From Acanthaster planci (taxonomy: Eukaryota > Echinodermata > Asteroidea > Valvatida > Acanthasteridae): a stretch of 64,000 nucleotides of DNA. The notes under the pieces were generated by a model that worked only from the letters and a program-made list of their open reading frames with translations, was not told the origin of the DNA and did not search any database. The translations under genes and the position numbers were made by a program. The DNA lies in contig NW_019091479.1 of assembly GCF_001949145.1 (NCBI RefSeq), positions 623,932 to 687,931 of the forward strand, in the 5' to 3' direction. Positions 34,701 to 46,644 of the stretch are shown piece by piece (the first letter of the stretch is position 1; every line of letters starts with the position of its first letter).

Positions 34701-36409
34701 ACAGAGAAGTTTCTCAAAGAGTTTTGGGTCGAGTATTGACGAAAAGGTTATGCATTGTGGACAGCCCCATATTATTTTCTTGCATATCCTTGCTCAGTGA
34801 TATGTACATTACTGAGTGCATTTATAAGGGAAGAAAAATATGCTTGGCTGGTACCAGGGATAAAGTTGCTGCTTATTAAATCCTTAAACTTGAAGTCAGA
34901 TTCATCGGTGGGCGCTTCCTTTGAGACAGAATGATCAACTTTGGTCCAATTTACCATGGGATACAGTACATAGTTGAAGAAGTGTGGCTAGAATCAATGT
35001 AAATAAAGACGCTATAAGACTCTTATCAGATGAAACATGGTTGTAGAATCTCAGTGTCTTTGACATTCATGACAGGCTTGGACTGTGAGATTGACATCTT
35101 CAACACGATTCGGCTGGTCAGGGGTCAGAGGTCAGGGCTTGTCCAAACTGAGGCTCAGTACAAGTTTGTCTACCAAGCTGTGCAGCAGTATATTGAAACC
35201 ATGACAACAAGAGTACAAGCAGAACATGTAAGTCTGTCATGCTGCTAGAAAACCATGAGAAATCTCCTGTTGCATGGAGTTGGAAGTCTAATGTTGATTC
35301 AATTTCCTTCTTTTCTTTCTTCAAGAACACACTTAAGACAGGACGGGAGTACATCAACACTAAGAAAGCTCACTATGAGCTACAGACCCCATCCCACGGG
35401 GCACATTCAGTGCCACCACACACACCAATACCCCCACAAGATAGGGTCATGCAAGAGCAGAAGCTCTATGAGAATGTTGGGCCAATGAGGGTGAGTATTG
35501 CCATCATTTCCAACAATTGTTTTGAGGTTTTAGTTTGCATGAGTTCTAAGGTTCTAAGTAACATGGTGTTGTATTGAGTCCATCACAAGTCCTATCACAA
35601 GTGCAGTCATAAGTCCCTTCGCAAGGCCAGTCATAAGCCCCTTAACAAGGCCAGTCACAAGTCCCTTAATTAGTCCAGTCACAAGTCCCTTAACAAGGCC
35701 AGCCACAAGTCCCCTTAACAAGGCCAGCCACAAGTCCCTTCACAAGTCCAGTCACAAGTCCCTTAACAAGCCCAGTCACAAGTCCCTTAACAAGGCCAGC
35801 CACAAGTCCCTTCACAAGTCCAGTCACAAGTCCCTTAACAAGCCCAGTCACAAGTCCCTTAACAAGGCCAGCCACAAGTAACAAGGTAAACAATGACAAA
35901 AGACTGCTTGTGAATTGGCTTAAGACGGAATGACTTGTGATGGACTTGAATACAACGCTGCCAGTAACATTCAAATTTTTGTGAGTTTTGGGGTCTCTTA
36001 TGGTCAGTTTTGCAACTCTCTTCAGAAAGGTTGGTGCTGAAGAGACAACAAACACAATCTCAACCAAACTATACTTCAGAGTTCACATTTGAAACTGTTC
36101 ATTGTGTAGTCATACCCCATATTTGTAACAAAGAAGGGTCAGGCAGACACATCTTGATACCATTATCATCTAAAGTACACCTGAAGACTCTAGAGATGGT
36201 GCATGCATGGAAAAAACTCATGCATATGTATGCACAAAGGGGTGTGTCTCTGACTTAGTGCTTGTTAACAAATATCCTCTTGCATCCTGGAATTGTGTGT
36301 TGATGCATTCCGTGTGTGTTTGAACAAGAGTTTATCACTCTTCTGTTCACAGTCACCACCAGCTGGGAATCAAAAGCAGTTCAGTCATCCGCCAGTCCCC
36401 AGAAAGTAG
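22727..36409 (+). CDS. PTPN11: SH2-domain protein tyrosine phosphatase, SHP2/PTPN11 (corkscrew) orthologue
   Basis: Cytosolic phosphatase acting downstream of receptor tyrosine kinases to promote Ras/MAPK signalling. Exons: 22727-22740, 26269-26391, 26766-26960, 27296-27458, 29912-30028, 30458-30574, 31052-31145, 31537-31604, 33293-33496, 33657-33788, 34160-34314, 34574-34641, 35076-35227, 35326-35490, 36353-36409. All junctions keep frame: 1,824 bases, 607 residues against about 593 in human SHP2. Order: MASRR; N-SH2 (phosphotyrosine Arg in [14 protein letters not shown]); C-SH2 ([14 protein letters not shown]); PTP domain ([33 protein letters not shown]); tail with EYIN, LYENV and PPVPRK. 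All key catalytic residues are present. Intron 9 is GC-AG. Confidence 0.97.
23098..23216 (+). repeat. Dispersed repeat, copy B (in SHP2 intron 1)
   Basis: Shares 'agctaggtc' and the ending 'ggaagcctgtttcggacacg' with 2517-2681, in the same order and strand, with gaps. Best read as a diverged interspersed repeat. Confidence 0.5.
24729..24919. mobile_element. Foldback element, about 190 bases
   Basis: Left arm 24729-24762 ('cctaaccttccccaaccaca' then 'caaaattaaac') pairs with right arm 24887-24919 ('gtttaactttgtgtgaatgg' then 'ggaaggttaggg') with about five mismatches over 33 bases. The core has no coding capacity. CCTAACC-containing ends resemble the hairpin at 26547, so the two may be related. 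Confidence 0.6.
26547..26605. repeat. 59-base hairpin with TTAACCCTAAC arms
   Basis: Arms 26547-26569 and 26583-26605 pair at 21 of 23 positions around a 13-base loop, in SHP2 intron 2. Small foldback or the remnant of a MITE. Confidence 0.75.
31993..32022 (+). CDS. PTPN11: Candidate 30-base cassette exon in the SHP2 phosphatase domain
   Basis: Between exons 8 and 9, a T-rich tract ending CTGTAG is followed by ten open codons ([10 protein letters not shown]) and a strong donor GTAAGG. The exon is a multiple of three, and both neighbours join at phase 0, so it can be included or skipped without changing frame. It would add ten residues after NANFID, just before the stretch leading to YIATQGC. 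No comparable vertebrate exon is known to me. Confidence 0.45.
33293..36409 (+). CDS. PTPN11: SHP2 phosphatase domain and tail exons
   Basis: Exon 33293-33496 opens with a Gln/Glu/Lys-rich insert of about 28 residues, longer than the human loop there, then YIATQGC. Exon 34160-34314 has the WPD loop and ends inside the active-site Ser codon; exon 34574-34641 completes [10 protein letters not shown] with the nucleophilic Cys and P-loop Arg intact. Exon 35076-35227 has the Q-loop (QTEAQY). Exon 35326-35490 gives the tail with EYINTK and LYENVG, both YxN-type Grb2 SH2 sites when phosphorylated. The last exon encodes a proline-rich end, PPVPRK. Confidence 0.93.
35583..35880. repeat. 24-base minisatellite with 72-base higher-order repeat
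   Basis: About twelve tandem copies of a 24-base unit (consensus 'cacaagtcccttaacaaggc' plus 'cagt') in SHP2 intron 14. Three variant units form a 72-base higher-order repeat; copies 35729-35800 and 35801-35872 look identical. The minus strand is open across the array and would read as an eight-residue LVKGLVTG-like repeat, which I treat as an artefact. Confidence 0.92.
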
Positions 36410-37550
36410 TCCCCAAAGACAAGGAGATGTGAACAGCATGTGATGTATCACTTACATCTCATTACATCTCACCGAATCACAGCTCTGTCTCTCACCAGGT
36501 CGCAACCTTCACAAGGCATTTTTTCCTGACTTCATCTGTTTTTCTGACAGATTTTGTAAGTGAAAGTTTTTGGCAAGCCTTTACTCAGCAAATTTTTGAT
36601 ATTTACTTTTGGAAAAATGCATGTGTGAAACCCACCCGTATATAAATATTTTCTGTGACTGTGATAACATTTTGTCTAAATCAGTCAACCTGCATGTTAT
36701 AATCAGCAAAAATCAAATTTCATTGCATTTTTTGGACTTATTCTGTTCATAGATATGCTAAATGTGATGGAGTAGTGTTTTCGGCTTCTCAAAATGTTAA
36801 CAACATGTACCTCTGTTTTGAAAACTTTGGCTACGTACAAAAAAGGGAAATTATGATTTAAAATCTTACTTTTAACATGTGCAGGCAGTGATACGGTGTG
36901 CAACCTTCACATGTGTCCACCACATGCTTGCGAAATTATGCAAAAGATAAGTCATTACCAATCTGATTTTTTAAAAATCTTCCTTCAACACACACCTTGC
37001 GGTCTCAGAGAATTAGTTACACCACAGAGTGCATGTGAGAATTATGATTATTTTTGGAAGACAGTGCTCCACATTTATACAATTGACAAAAAGTCAGTTG
37101 ATTGGAAGAAACTTTGAGATTTTGGACATTCAGGTTCACCCTCTTTTGAAGCTCCTCCCACTCTATCCCCATTCACAGATTGTCATTATTTCACAATATT
37201 CACAAGCTGTCATGAATTCTTACATTACTTATTCCTCACCTCTGAACCCAGCCAACCCCCCCACTCATCCATGCCATCCAAACCCCATGGATTTGTTTTT
37301 AAAGTGTGACCTTTCCAGTTTTTAGTGTGGAAATTCAACTTTGATTTAAATATCTAGAGTTGTGAGCATTTAACCAAATATTGTTGAAATGTACATTTGT
37401 TTGAATGTTTTGATCTTTCGTTTGTGTCAAAAAGAACAGTATTTTTTGTAGCAAATTTTATTTTTAATTACATTTTGTATGAAATAAAATCACAATATGT
37501 GAAAATGTAAATGAATGGACCTATGGATGAAAGGTGGTGAAATAAATTAC
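36410..37550 (+). other. PTPN11: SHP2 3' UTR
   Basis: AT-rich non-coding sequence after the stop. Two AATAAA hexamers, at 37483-37488 and 37541-37546, are good candidates for the main polyadenylation signals. Confidence 0.6.
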
Positions 37551-40500
37551 GTCCACAGCTTGTGATCAGTAATTGTTGAAAAAAGTATTATAGAGTAACG
37601 CTGATGAATTGGCCAACCAAGTCACTCCATCAAAGTACGTCTGACAGTCTGAAAAAAGTGTATAGCTTGACAATCAAGCAATCAACTGCCTGAATCCTCT
37701 ACAAGCCATGCTTTCCAGGACAGCAAGACTACATTCTTCCCACTTTTTGACAGATTTTGAAAGATGTGGGAGGGTTAGGGTTGAACTGTAAAGGAAGGAC
37801 ACAGACTTGTCCTTGTTAGGTTTCAGATGCTTGGATTTGATTGGCTAATCTATAGTCAATCGGGGCAAACCTAACTCGGAGTTTAATGTGTTGCTATATC
37901 AGCGTAGTTTGTTATTGGCCCACTGAAATCCCAAATCCCAGTTTTGTCTGCTTGTGTTGGTTCTTATACCAGAGAGCTGATTGGTTGCTAATTGCTGTGG
38001 TCAGTGAAATGAAAACCAGCTATAGATTGAGGCAAAATGTGTTTGACTGACACACTGAGCAGAGAGTTTAACAAATTTCTAGAAACATTCGTCTAGTAAA
38101 TATATTATGTACCATTGTATGTGTATGTATGTCATTTGGAATTTTAGTTATGTCATCTGATAATTCCCCATAGTTTATGCTCAAACCAGAACAGAAATAG
38201 TTTTTTGCCGGGTTCTCTTTGCTGGAATATGTATAAGGTTAAGCCTTTGACCATTGACAATGTAAACATTGAAAGTTTATTAAATAGGCAGCAACCGGTA
38301 GGAATGTCCTCATGGGGTATTATTCAAGAAGTGGAAGACAAAAAATACACTACTGGTCATTGAAGATATAAAATTGAAAACATCTGTTCAGAACTTGTGC
38401 AAATGGAGATTAATTAAATGTTCCTGAAAATTCGAGTGATTTTATTTGCCAGCAAAGTAGTGAAATGCAACAGTATTTCATGAAACTCAGTGTTGCTTTT
38501 GTAGAGATATTTTTCCTGTTAATTTACATTTGAACTGAAGACGGGACAGCAATTTTGTGGGAGTTATTAATAGATGTATAGAAATGAATGTATCTCTATG
38601 ACTTCCATAGGGATGTGTGTGAACAATACTTTACGCAGTTTAATAACATGTAGAAAATACAGCAGAAAATTGGCAGTGATATTTTTGTACCTAGATACGT
38701 AAAAAGAATAATTGCACTGTACATAAACAATTAAAAATTGATCTTTGTACAAGTAATGGGTCAGACATTTGGTAGATACCAATTGTTAATTATTGGAGGC
38801 AGTTACATGTACTGAAAAAAGGGAAGGGATTGAATGACCAAGCCCATGGAGTTACAGGAGAATGTCAGTATCAACGTGTAGAATGCATGCAATCAAAGCA
38901 GAATTTTTTCAGTAGCAAGATTAGACACATGTAGCTAAGGCCAAATATTATCCAATGAAAGAAAAGAGCTGTGACGACACTTTATTTTGACATCGTTATA
39001 AATGCAAATTTGATCAAGTTGGATTTGACCATTGGTGCTTTCTCAGCAACATGAATGCTTCAAATTTTACATAATCTTCTCATCATGGCCCACTTTTTTT
39101 GCTGTCTTTCTTCAAAGGAAACCGTCTTATGCCACCATCCATGACCTCCTGAAGTTCCCATACGGTACCTTGTATTTCATGTAGTGTTATGGGGTATTTG
39201 ACACTAATATGGCTGCAGGTTTAAAAGTCAAGGCATTTTTCTTTTTTAAGTTTTTGATTCATTCTTGGTACCGGTAATTAGGTCAAGTTATGCAAATTTG
39301 TTTATATTTTAATAATGATGTACTTAAGATTCTGTGCATATATAAAGTGGATTATTATAAACATAGATTAATATATCAGATAGTAACAGGCTCTGAAATA
39401 GAATTTTTGTTTTCTTTTGTGATTTTGAGTTTCTGAGAAAATTTGAACAGAAGTATATTCAGAGGGTTAAATAGTTTTGCAAGTACCATATTTGGAATAT
39501 TTCAGAGCTGTACAAAGCATTCATTATCAACAATTTTGCATAAAGGTTATCAATTCAACATTGACTTTAATTTTGTATTTGAACTTTGTGTTTTTAACAG
39601 CCAAGTGAATGTGGAAACTGCTTACACGTGTTTCCTTTGAACTTTCCAATTGGTGAATCCCTCAATTGTATGAAATCTTAAAAAAAAGTTTCTTGAGCAT
39701 TTTCAACAAAACTTCAGTTTAAATCAAAACAAATTGAGCACTAAGTTAAGAAAATGTTTAAGTAATTCTCTGTGTATTCCGCAGACCTTTGATAAAGCAT
39801 AACCATTTATTCCAAACATTGGTTTACTTTCTGTCACCTGGAAGTAAAAAGAGCTTGTTCTACACTGTGATGCAGTTTCAAACATTTTTTTGTTTTCTTG
39901 TGTATATTGTGTTAATACATGCAAAATAGAACTGTATATTGTAGTATTTTTTCAAAGCCAGTTGGAGACAACTAAGGATAGCATGTTCATATTTTCTGTA
40001 CATCTATTGAAGTTATGTTGAATTATTGGAGGAAGAGTGCTAAAAAATGGTTGCAGTGAATAGAATGGAAATTGTAGAATTGGCAGGGTTGTGCGTAATT
40101 ATTCATAGGATTACAGTTGTAGTCTGGGTGCTAGACTTTGGACTGCGCACCAGTTCACTTGGTAAATTGTTGCCCGGGCAATCAGACGTTAATACAAGAA
40201 TCTGCTTTTCATGGACCCATCTGTTATGGAAATACCATAAAGTATCAACAAAAAAATGTGTTGTGTATAGATGATTCATAAATACTCAACATCAAGAAGA
40301 TGTAATAGGATATCTGGGAAGCAGTGCTGTTGCATTTTTGTTCAAATGTGATAAAAATAGCAAAACTGACAAATACACAGATTGTCTATAAACTGAGACT
40401 TGGATATCTTGCACCAAGCAGGTTTTGTCATTTTTATATATCCAGTTTCGCCAAACCTACACATCATACAAACATTTTAAATTAAGTTGGACAAAAGAAA

Positions 40501-41177
40501 TGTTTGTACTTACTGTATCAGACTTGTCTTGAATTAAAACCCTGTATTTTGCTTTCCATGCTCTTTGGCGAAATGTGGTCAAATCATAAATGAAGTATAA
40601 TACCGCTGCTGTCAAACTTACTCAGAACAACCTTCTTATGTATTGCTGATGTGAAGGGAAGAGACTTACCAAGGAAGGTCTTTATTACAATGAGAAGCTT
40701 TCAGTTTATTTTATTAAAGAGAGTTCACTCTGCCATGTTTTATGCCTGTTTGTTGCGTGGATTCTCTTTGTGTGTGGTACCCTATGAGAGAAGTCAATTT
40801 CTCAAAGCAGAGGGACTCTCCAGATTTAATTTGGGCTGAAGGCATCTAAAGGTGGCAACTAGATATCGTATTTTAAGAGTAAATTTGAATTTCATCAAAT
40901 TTGTAAATTATCCAAACAACTCTGGCTTTCTAAAAAGCCTAAATGATTAACCTTCTGTGATATCACATCCATTGTTTACATTCATAAAAATTAGACGTGG
41001 TTAAAATTTTATTTGGAAGGACCACTTTATGAGCCAGGTACAGACAGCAACTGCTGATGATGCATACTAGATACAAACCCCTTTTCTATGAATTCTTCCA
41101 ACCTCCACAGCATCTCAACCAGCACACTTCTAGACATCTATAACTAATGCTAGAATTTCATAGGGTCCAAACTCTCA
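37551..41177. other. Intergenic interval between convergent SHP2 and TTLL10
   Basis: AT-rich, with many short open frames but no protein-like one and no recognisable gene. It may include extended 3' UTR from either side. No clear repeats apart from scattered TACATGTA words. Confidence 0.55.
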
Positions 41178-41259
41178 TTTATTTCCCAGATGGAGTGAGA
41201 ATGGGGAATCGTGTAGTAGGCAAATGTCTACAAGTTTGTCTGGGTGCCACTACCAAGTA

Positions 41260-41450
41260 TGTTTTTGATGTTGCGCAAGCGGCTGTTTGAACGTCGTAGT
41301 TTTTGACGTTGCACAACCACAGTTGTCAATGTTGCACGGGCAGTTTTTCAACATCACATGGTTATGGTTTCCAATGCCATTTGGGCAGTTTTTCAACATC
41401 CCAAAGTCACAGATTTTTAATGTAGCACACGCATGTAGCATACATTTGGC
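41260..41450. repeat. Degenerate tandem repeat
   Basis: Diverged copies of a unit of roughly 26-27 bases, recognisable by 'gcagtttttcaacatc' (twice) and 'gttgcac' (several times). Too diverged to give exact copy number. Confidence 0.55.
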
Positions 41451-41458
41451 TTCAATGT

Positions 41459-41481
41459 CACACACACACACACACACACAC
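41459..41481. repeat. (CA)n microsatellite
   Basis: Eleven perfect CA dinucleotides. Confidence 0.95.
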
Positions 41482-42513
41482 TTTGACATCACAGAGGCAT
41501 GATCTGGACGTCACATGGGTACACACAGGATTCAATTCATCCCATAATCTGGACTGAATGAATGTTGTCAGTATCAGATTTATCAAGCAATTTGTAAATC
41601 AAAGTTGATTTATGAGTGTAACCATACTACATCTCTGAGGCACACTCTCAGGTTACATTTTGGATATTTTCTTTTGGTAATACAAAACCTTAAAACACAC
41701 ACATTTCCACAAGACACAAATGCAAAAGGTGCATTGAGTTCAATACTCATGTTCACGCCACAAACATTATAAGTATTTACAGCTAAAAACCAACTATAAA
41801 CAGCAGATCATTTCACTGCAAGTGTTGAAGCAAATTCACAACATACTACAGTCAATAATATACATGTTACGATTCAACATCAATATCATGTCACTGCCAC
41901 CATTTGTCATTAACCACTTCCTGCTGGGGATTCTGGCTCCGGACACGTATGCTTTATATGCGTGGCTGGGGTCTCCGAATTCAGACAAAGGGAACAGGGC
42001 CTTGTAACAAAAGACTGTACTCGGAGCAAAAGACCAGGCTGCTGGGCATTATGGACATTTTTTCACTCTCAACAGTGGAGATAATCCAGCCTTGTTTTGA
42101 AACAGTGTACCACGGTTTGGGGCATTTAGAGCGAGCGGATTACCACCGGGGACAAATGCTCTCCACCACCACAGCAATAAGCCACACAGCACTGCTGCAT
42201 GCTAATCTGGCCCCTATTGAAAAGAAGTCAGCAGCGCACTGAGCCAGGTTCATGAACAAAAGAATATTACGTAACACCACAAAATCTGGGCTCTTTTTAC
42301 AAGGCGGCAGGCCTGGTTGAAATACTCCAGCATCAATAGATGTTGTCTGTCATGCTAGAGTGGCCACCAGACAGTCTTTAACGTGTTTGTAAGTGTCCAG
42401 TAAATGAAGATAGGAATCTTTAAAGAATATTGAAAACAGGAAAAAATTATAATTATCCAGCATCATCAACATTGATAACTGCCCCCGGCAGCAAGTGGTT
42501 AACATACATTCAT

Positions 42514-45500
42514 TTAACCTGTGCCACCACTAGGTGCCATGTCATTGTCCTTGACTGTCATTTTTGTGACATTTTTCCTCAAGGACATCACTATTCCTCT
42601 TTGTCTTTTTGCTGGTGATGTTGATCGTGACCTGGTAGTATGTGTAGGGCTTCCAGCCTGACGCGGGGGGGATGTGGACTGGGTCATGTGACGGTGGACA
42701 GAACCCGAGACGGCATCATTGTACAGCAAAGTCATTCTCCGCTGAGAAATCAGGGGCATGATGGGACGGCTGTGACGACATTTGTCAAAGATCTCCAAAA
42801 CTATGTCTGGAATGAAGTAATGAGGACACTGCAGTAACTTACAGGTGCAAATTAACTGTTGGTCAAATTTTTTGTTAGCTGGATATTGATTCAACAATTT
42901 TATTAAATTCATGAGATTACACTGCGGTCTCTTTGGGAGTAATCTTTGTTGATAATAAGTACTTCCATTTTGAAAAGAGCTCAAGTTTTTGATGATTACA
43001 ACAGATCCCATTAAGCCTTGTTATATTTATTTACTGAATCTTCTTGGACTCAAGAGCCCTGCACATTTTCTGTCTAGTTCTCTCATTTCCTGCGTCTGTA
43101 TTTTTTAATGTTTGTTTTTGAAGTAGCTGACCAACTGCACAGTATCTCACCACCAGACCACTGAAGAGAATGTTTGAAACAACAGAATATCATGAAGAGA
43201 TAGTTAGTTCAATGAAACACTTTGTTGAGAATTATGGTAGGGATTTCAGAAAGAGTTCTTCACCCAATGTCTCGTGTACAATCGGTGGTAACCGGTTTCT
43301 CAATGTTTCACAGTTTGTATGCAGTGCAGGGTTCACGTTCACTTCCAACAGATACACCTAGAGAGAAATAAAAACACAGAGCTCAAAGTCACTTTTCACT
43401 ATTAATGGGTGAAAATTTCAGAGGGGAGAGGAGCAGCACTCTCTTAGAGGGGAGGTATTGATGTCTTTTCAAAACTTGCTGACTAGAGCATTATTATAAT
43501 TCAAAGATTACATGAATCTTCATCACTAGAAACAGAAAAACTATACTGGACAGAGTTCAATTTATTCTTGCTGAGTTTGACTTACCTTCATGCTCTCATC
43601 CAATAGGAAATCAAAGCCAAGAAGGTCAAAGTATCCCAGCTTGCATTGCAGTTTATTCTTGACGGCATTGAAACAGTGGGTCATAATCTGCATCATCCGT
43701 TTCTGGCAACAACATTACAATGGCAAATATTTATCTTTTTCCTAATACAAGGTTTTAGCTTATACTTTGGAAAGCAAAAATAAAATTGTATCAAGCCCAA
43801 TAGACTTTGATGGAAATACTGAGCTCCAACCAGAACAATAAATTTTTGAATTAAGGAAATATTTCTTTTAGGTGTTGCATTATCAAAAGCTGATGCACAG
43901 CCACAAGGGTTGAAGGAAATTTCAGTCCTGGAAGTTTGATGAAAGCAGGAGAAACGGAGCTCTATTTACACTTTGAGGGGCAAAATGGTCCGGATTAGAG
44001 GACCCATTTCTGTGTTAACTTCTGACCAGAAATGAGGTTGGGGAAGAGTTGAAATAGTGGTGAACATGATATAGACTTGAAGGTGACCCCTTCGTAAGAA
44101 ATATGGCTGGTCTACCGTGAACTGATTCAGCACCCAGTCTTTGGGTAGTCCTTTCTCCTTGGCCAGTGTGTTGATATAATCATTGAATCTTTCCATGCTC
44201 CACACCGTATCTTCCTTCACATCTTGGTAGCCTGGCTTCTTCTTCTGTACAAACTGTCATTGCCAGAAAAGGATAATTGAGGCTATGAAACCGGTCAGAT
44301 GGCGGAGCTAGGCAGAAGCAACCAGGTAGATGTGAAATTTAAAACAGGATCTCCCTAACAGTCAATGTTTCACTCAGTATCACTTCATTGTTTTCAAGTT
44401 GTTTCAATGAGGATGAGACTGATGATTTGGATTGATAATTGATAATGTTACTAAAGGCCATTGAGCTTGTACCTGATTGGTTAGATGGAGTGCCAAATCA
44501 TCACTGGTTGGATCATACGAGTCACATGACAGGCGGAGGTAACCAGAGTGATAGAACACGATGTATGGAGTCGTACAAGCTATCAACATGTAGGCACGTA
44601 CATCAAACTTCTTGCCGTCCAAAAGGAGAGGGTTTGGTATGTATCTGAAAGAAATAGAAATTACACTCTATCAATGATGTAGGCATTTTTCTTTTTCCGG
44701 GGGGGGGGTTAAGACATGCTAAAATACAATATATCTTCTTATTGACTTTTAACATTTGTCTAATTCTTGATTAGCTTACTTCACATGGTGTCACAGTTGT
44801 CATGTTTTCTTCCATTAGCTAGCACATGGGCTGATTGTCAATCATGTACTCTTCCCCTATACCTCTTTCTTTCTCTCAGTTGACTGCTGATCCCTACCTC
44901 TGTATTAATCTTGACTGGTTCCCCCTACGTGGTGCTATTGTGGTGCCACTTTCTTCCATCAGCTGGTATTTGTGTTGGATGTTGCTGATATCTTTCACCA
45001 GGTAGATGCCCTTGCCTTGATTCATGCTGTTTGGTTTACTAATCCAAGTATCTCCATCTTAAGAACAAAAGTAAAGAAAATGAAAATGCCTAATTTGTTT
45101 CTACATTCCAGAAATTTCAGCATTTGTAGCAACACATCTTGTTCAAGTTTGGGTATTGTCTCGCACTGATGAAATTTAACTGAAAATAATTTTGATCCAG
45201 TTTAGTTTTAAATGACCAAACTGAAAACCAGTTAAAACCAACACACATCAAATGAAATTTTGGCTGGTAGCCTGCCAAACATTTCACTACCGAGAAAACA
45301 GCACTGACCTTGATGTCTATGGAAGAATGAGTCTCTGTCTGCCTTGTTGTCAAGGTTATATGACTCAGGATAGAAATCTCCCATCTTGAGTAGTCGACTG
45401 CTCTTTCCCCGCTGCATCCTCTGGTTGACTCGCTCATACTCCCGCAGAGTCTCAAGGAGACCCACCTTGGTTGCTAGGTAACCAGTGTTTGGGATGCGGT

Positions 45501-46644
45501 TGACCAGCTGCTCTCCTGAGGTTGAGTACATCACAATTAAAAAATTCCAGTTTAAGGTTAAAAACGTCAATACTATGCAACTTGTTAAATGATGCAATAT
45601 GGTGACGGAAGAGTTGAAAAGCAGACACACTGTAATAAATCTCCAAGTTACCACCAACTGACTGACCAGAGCTTTGTTTGCAAGAACCTTCCACATGTTT
45701 GGACATTGTTTTTACTAATTACTCACCTGCTTTGAATGAATGGTAGTTGATGTGCGATTTCAATTCAACCCATTTCAGTTTGTAGTTTTCATTTGTTCTG
45801 TCATGTATTCGTCGCCAGCCTTTGGCTAAAAGGGGGCCTTCCACTCTGTATTTTTTTAGTTGATGTAAATTCAGAAAAATTAAATATTACATCATAATGA
45901 ACTGGCATTAACCAAACAAGGAAGGAAGACACATAATTTAAATAGAAAACAGCTTTTACAAAGCATGTACTGCATAATAAAACGGAACATAAAAACTGCT
46001 GCAGTGATGAATGTCTCCTAAACTAAAAGGATTCTAGGAAAAATGTGACTTACAATTTTGCGTTTCACAATAGTGTGCCTCCAAGAGTTTGCAACATGTT
46101 GACTGTGCATAGTGCGCAAAATCTGTCGACCCAATGCACGTTTGGAAAGGGTTGTCAGATTTTTTGCCTTGTGATTGGCAAACGCGTTGCAAACTCTTGG
46201 AGATACACTTTTACTTATCACAAGTTGCTTATAATTCCCTTTACTATTGGCTGATGTTCCACATAATCCAACACATCATATGACATTATTAACCTGAACT
46301 GGTGAGCTTAGAGTTATTTTTGGAGTCATCTTATCCACTTTCTGGGAAGCTAGGCATTCAAATACCAGCCTTTATACGCTATTGCTTGCTTTTGAAAAGT
46401 CATTCAGAGGCGGTCTAGATATGCACAGAATCACAGGATAACAGGTGGAATACTTACAGTGCTACACCATTAGCTCCTCCAATGTAGAAAGCTGGTCCTG
46501 TCTCTCTACCTACTCCACTTCTTGGTGATGTTACATACTTTGCTCCTTGGTCTGGTAGTTCATCAGCATTTCTTTCTTTTCTTCTGTTGCTCTTCTGTGA
46601 GGACGGCGTGTCCGTTGAGGACTTGGCATTCTTATGTGTCTCGT
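42514..46644 (-). CDS. TTLL10: TTL ligase domain of the fusion protein
   Basis: Nine exons. Landmarks in order: GPAFYIGGANG; AKGWRRIHDRTNENYKLKWV; the ATP-grasp segment WISKPNSMNQGKGIYLV; PLLLDGKKFDVRAYMLIACT; KEDTVWSMERFNDYI; KLGYFDLLGFDFLLDE; and the metal/ATP-binding LLEVNVNPALHTNCE with Glu and Asn present. The end has PLISQRRMTLLYND then a basic Ser/Arg-rich tail. These match mouse and human TTLL10 closely. The active-site residues I can see are retained, so it is plausibly catalytic. It would ligate glycine (or another amino acid) to Glu side chains of tubulin or other proteins using ATP. Confidence 0.92.

Larger units (their letters stand above)
41178..42513 (-). other. Probable 3' UTR of the TTLL10-like gene
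   Basis: On the minus strand the first good AATAAA after the stop is at 41178-41183, giving a UTR of about 1.3 kb. The interval contains the degenerate repeats at 41260-41450 and the (CA)n at 41459. The 112-codon plus-strand frame at 41904-42242 lies antisense to it and is not supported as a gene. Confidence 0.45.

Noticed and set aside
35690-36067. 125-codon minus-strand frame with LVKGLVTG repeats
   Set aside because: It is a translation of the 24-base minisatellite, whose unit length is a multiple of three; repeat arrays of this kind stay open by chance.
41904-42242. 112-codon plus-strand frame
   Set aside because: Antisense to the probable 3' UTR of the TTLL10-like gene; no family resemblance.
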